Below are positions 51,066 through 52,426 of a DNA stretch of 52,426 nucleotides, in pieces (position 1 is the first letter of the stretch; each line of letters starts with the position of its first letter). The stretch comes from a virus: positions 1-52,426 of IMG/VR virus record IMGVR_UViG_3300024346_000091; one strand, written 5' to 3'. The translations under genes were made by a program, and so were the position numbers. Below the pieces are notes generated by a model. It ran no database searches. It was not told the DNA's origin and was given only the letters and a program-made list of their open reading frames with translations.

Positions 51066-51070
51066 ATTGA

Positions 51071-51346
51071 TTATCCATATATTAATTTAAACATAACCAG
51101 CAATTCGTTGCTTCTGTGAGAGCAGCGATCAATGCGTCAGATAGATCGAATTCCAATATCATTTAACATTCCTGTCGCTATTTCATATTCTCTATCACTA
51201 TATACGCTTGGCTCTAATATGTCAAGAGCTTCTAAAATATCGAATGTATCTGTTCGCGCAGTAAATGCGTCAACCATAGGAGTAACTTCCCAGTTGCCAT
51301 ATGACTGTGTAAAGGTGTGTGTTATTCGTCGCAATCGTCGGTCCAT
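51071..51346 (-). pseudogene. MFKL-tail family gene interrupted by in-frame TGA
   Basis: From ATG 51346 the frame gives 69 residues, then TGA (51139-51137), then 21 more residues in the same frame ending CSHRSNELLVMFKLIYG and a TAA. The end matches the neighbouring gene's SSHECDEKLTMFKLMYG, so the part after the TGA is genuine coding sequence of this family. Nonsense mutation, read-through or sequencing error are all possible. Confidence 0.6.
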
Positions 51347-51366
51347 CCCGTACTTATGTTGAACAT

Positions 51367-51654
51367 TTATCCGTACATTAGTTTAAACATAGTCAACTTT
51401 TCATCACATTCATGTGAGCTATATTTTATTCTGTGTATGGCTATTCCGTACACGGCTTTATGGAAAACTCCCTCAGAGATAATTCCATATTCACTATAAA
51501 GCCAATCAATCGCTTCTTGACGATCATCGTCAAAGAGATTACATGCCTTGTCTCGTTCAGCGCAAAACCGCTTGAGTGCATTTTCTATTGCGTCTGCAAC
51601 ATTCGGATCCTGTAGTACAGGTGCTTTACGAAAGAGATTAGTAATCCATTTCAT
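51367..51654 (-). CDS. MFKL-tail family small protein
   Basis: 95 aa. A helical N-terminus (MKWITNLFRKAPVL, then ADAIENALKRFCAERDKACNLF) and the family end HECDEKLTMFKLMYG. Adjacent tandem copy of the interrupted gene at 51071. It follows the gene at 51658 by 3 bases. Function unknown. Confidence 0.58.
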   Translation of the reverse strand: MKWITNLFRKAPVLQDPNVADAIENALKRFCAERDKACNLFDDDRQEAIDWLYSEYGIISEGVFHKAVYGIAIHRIKYSSHECDEKLTMFKLMYG

Positions 51655-51657
51655 ATG

Positions 51658-51939
51658 TTACTCAGGAATTTCTTTAGTAACTCCGCGACACAGATCTGTA
51701 AACCACATGTCGACGACATCTTCGTCTTTGCGTCCACTGTATCCAGCATCAATCAAACTTTTAACAAAGGGTTGATTCCAGTCAAGTTCCATATATCCTG
51801 AGCTAGGCTTTTGCGGGTCCGCAAAGTGTACATCGACGACCTTTACCCAAGGCTCCCCGTCAATATTTGCAATTGTCTTTTCGCGCAATGTTTCGTCTGC
51901 TATCTTATTTGCACGCCATTTCTTATACCATTTAAACAT
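51658..51939 (-). CDS. Conserved T4-like marine phage protein
   Basis: 93 aa from the ATG with AGGAG upstream; a longer reading to 51975 is rejected. FKWYKKWRANKIADETL, then GEPWVKVVDVHFADPQKPSSG, ELDWNQPFV and AGYSGRKDEDVVDMWF resemble a small protein conserved in marine T4-like phages. Function unknown. Confidence 0.65.
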   Translation of the reverse strand: MFKWYKKWRANKIADETLREKTIANIDGEPWVKVVDVHFADPQKPSSGYMELDWNQPFVKSLIDAGYSGRKDEDVVDMWFTDLCRGVTKEIPE

Positions 51940-51975
51940 TATTTCTCCTAATTCTGGCCAACCGTCTAGTACCAT

Positions 51976-52426
51976 TTACCAGCCAATCTTTTCCCAGGGA
52001 ACGTTTTTGTCACCAAAGTGACCATAAACGCAATTTTTACTGTATTCAGTAAAGTTGAACAAATCAAAGCGATCAATAATGCCCTTAGGCGTTAGGTCGA
52101 TATTCTCACGAATAAACTTTTCAATTGTTCTGTTGTGACCGTTGCTGTCTACATATATACTTACCGGTTCTTTGACACCAATTGCATACGCTAGCTGTAC
52201 TTGACACCAATCTGCCATATCGTCAGCTACAACATTCTTAGCTAACCAACGTGCTGCATATGCGCCACTGCGGTCAACCTTTGTTGGGTCTTTGCCAGAG
52301 AAGGCGCCGCCGCCGTGTGGCGCCCACCCACCGTAAGTGTCTACAATGATTTTCCTGCCTGTAAGGCCAGCGTCGCCGTCTGACCTCCAATCACGAAGTT
52401 GCCTGTTGGGTTGATGTGCCATACGG
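51976..52426 (-). pseudogene. metK: S-adenosylmethionine synthetase, C-terminal part, frameshifted
   Basis: The right window edge cuts the gene. Read from the edge, one frame gives [12 protein letters not shown] and the next base-shifted frame gives [38 protein letters not shown] and the usual C-terminus to TAA 51976. The proteins join at about 52382, where one base (a C of an expected CCA) is missing. MetK makes SAM from methionine and ATP and would feed the radical SAM enzymes and methyltransferases. An ATG in the second frame near the edge is not a real start. Confidence 0.85.

Noticed and set aside
52293-52422. Independent 148-aa protein starting at ATG 52422
   Set aside because: Its first 12 residues are an out-of-frame reading of conserved metK sequence; the real protein enters from the adjacent frame.

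Overview
The window looks like part of the genome of a large T4-like marine myovirus. The evidence is a block of T4-style tail and fibre genes, TATAAATA-type late promoter boxes (1037-1044 matches exactly), a T4 RNase H-like 5'-3' exonuclease, phage-borne thymidylate synthase, dihydrofolate reductase and S-adenosylmethionine synthetase, a MoxR ATPase with a VWA/metallopeptidase partner, and many small tightly packed proteins of the kind found in marine T4-like phages. Base composition is moderately AT-rich by eye. The host cannot be read from the sequence. I saw no tRNA, rRNA, CRISPR, insertion sequence or integrase. No stretch longer than 300 bases is without a gene.

Layout. 1-6833 (+): tail, fibre and adhesin structural genes, the first cut by the window edge. 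6903-36037 (mostly +, with a two-gene inversion at 12425-14861): a biosynthetic or modification island opened by a textbook sigma70-type promoter (6848-6876). It encodes four GT-A-like glycosyltransferase relatives and one GT-B-like protein, nine radical SAM enzymes, two QueC-like PP-loop proteins, two SAM methyltransferases, two SGNH-hydrolase-like proteins, five 2-oxoglutarate/Fe(II) oxygenase-like proteins on the plus strand, a carbamoyltransferase, a UDP-glucose-dehydrogenase-like enzyme and an SDR-like protein. Start and stop codons overlap almost throughout (ATGA or TAATG), so the genes are probably translationally coupled. 35974-38969 (-): a GNAT-like protein, a sixth oxygenase, a compact PLP-enzyme-like protein, a fatty-acid desaturase-like membrane protein and a small exported protein. 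39061-42622 (-): thyA, a DHFR gene and conserved T4-like proteins. 42622-45836 (-): the VWA metallopeptidase and MoxR ATPase. 45925-52426 (-): an early-gene-like region of small proteins under repeated sigma70-type promoters, the exonuclease, and a metK fragment running off the right edge.

How it may work together (inference). The island resembles a pathway that makes and installs an elaborate modified sugar or other modified group: nucleotide-sugar oxidation, glycosyl transfer, carbamoylation, methylation, hydroxylation and radical chemistry. The target could be the phage's own fibres next door, phage DNA, or the host surface. Phage MetK would supply S-adenosylmethionine for at least eleven SAM-using enzymes in the window. 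The nine radical SAM enzymes, a duplicated radical SAM plus PP-loop gene pair, and the string of small 2OG oxygenases are the most unusual content.

Three genes look interrupted: a stop codon with in-frame coding continuation after the B12-type radical SAM gene (34667), an in-frame TGA in a small early gene (51137), and a one-base deletion in metK (about 52382).
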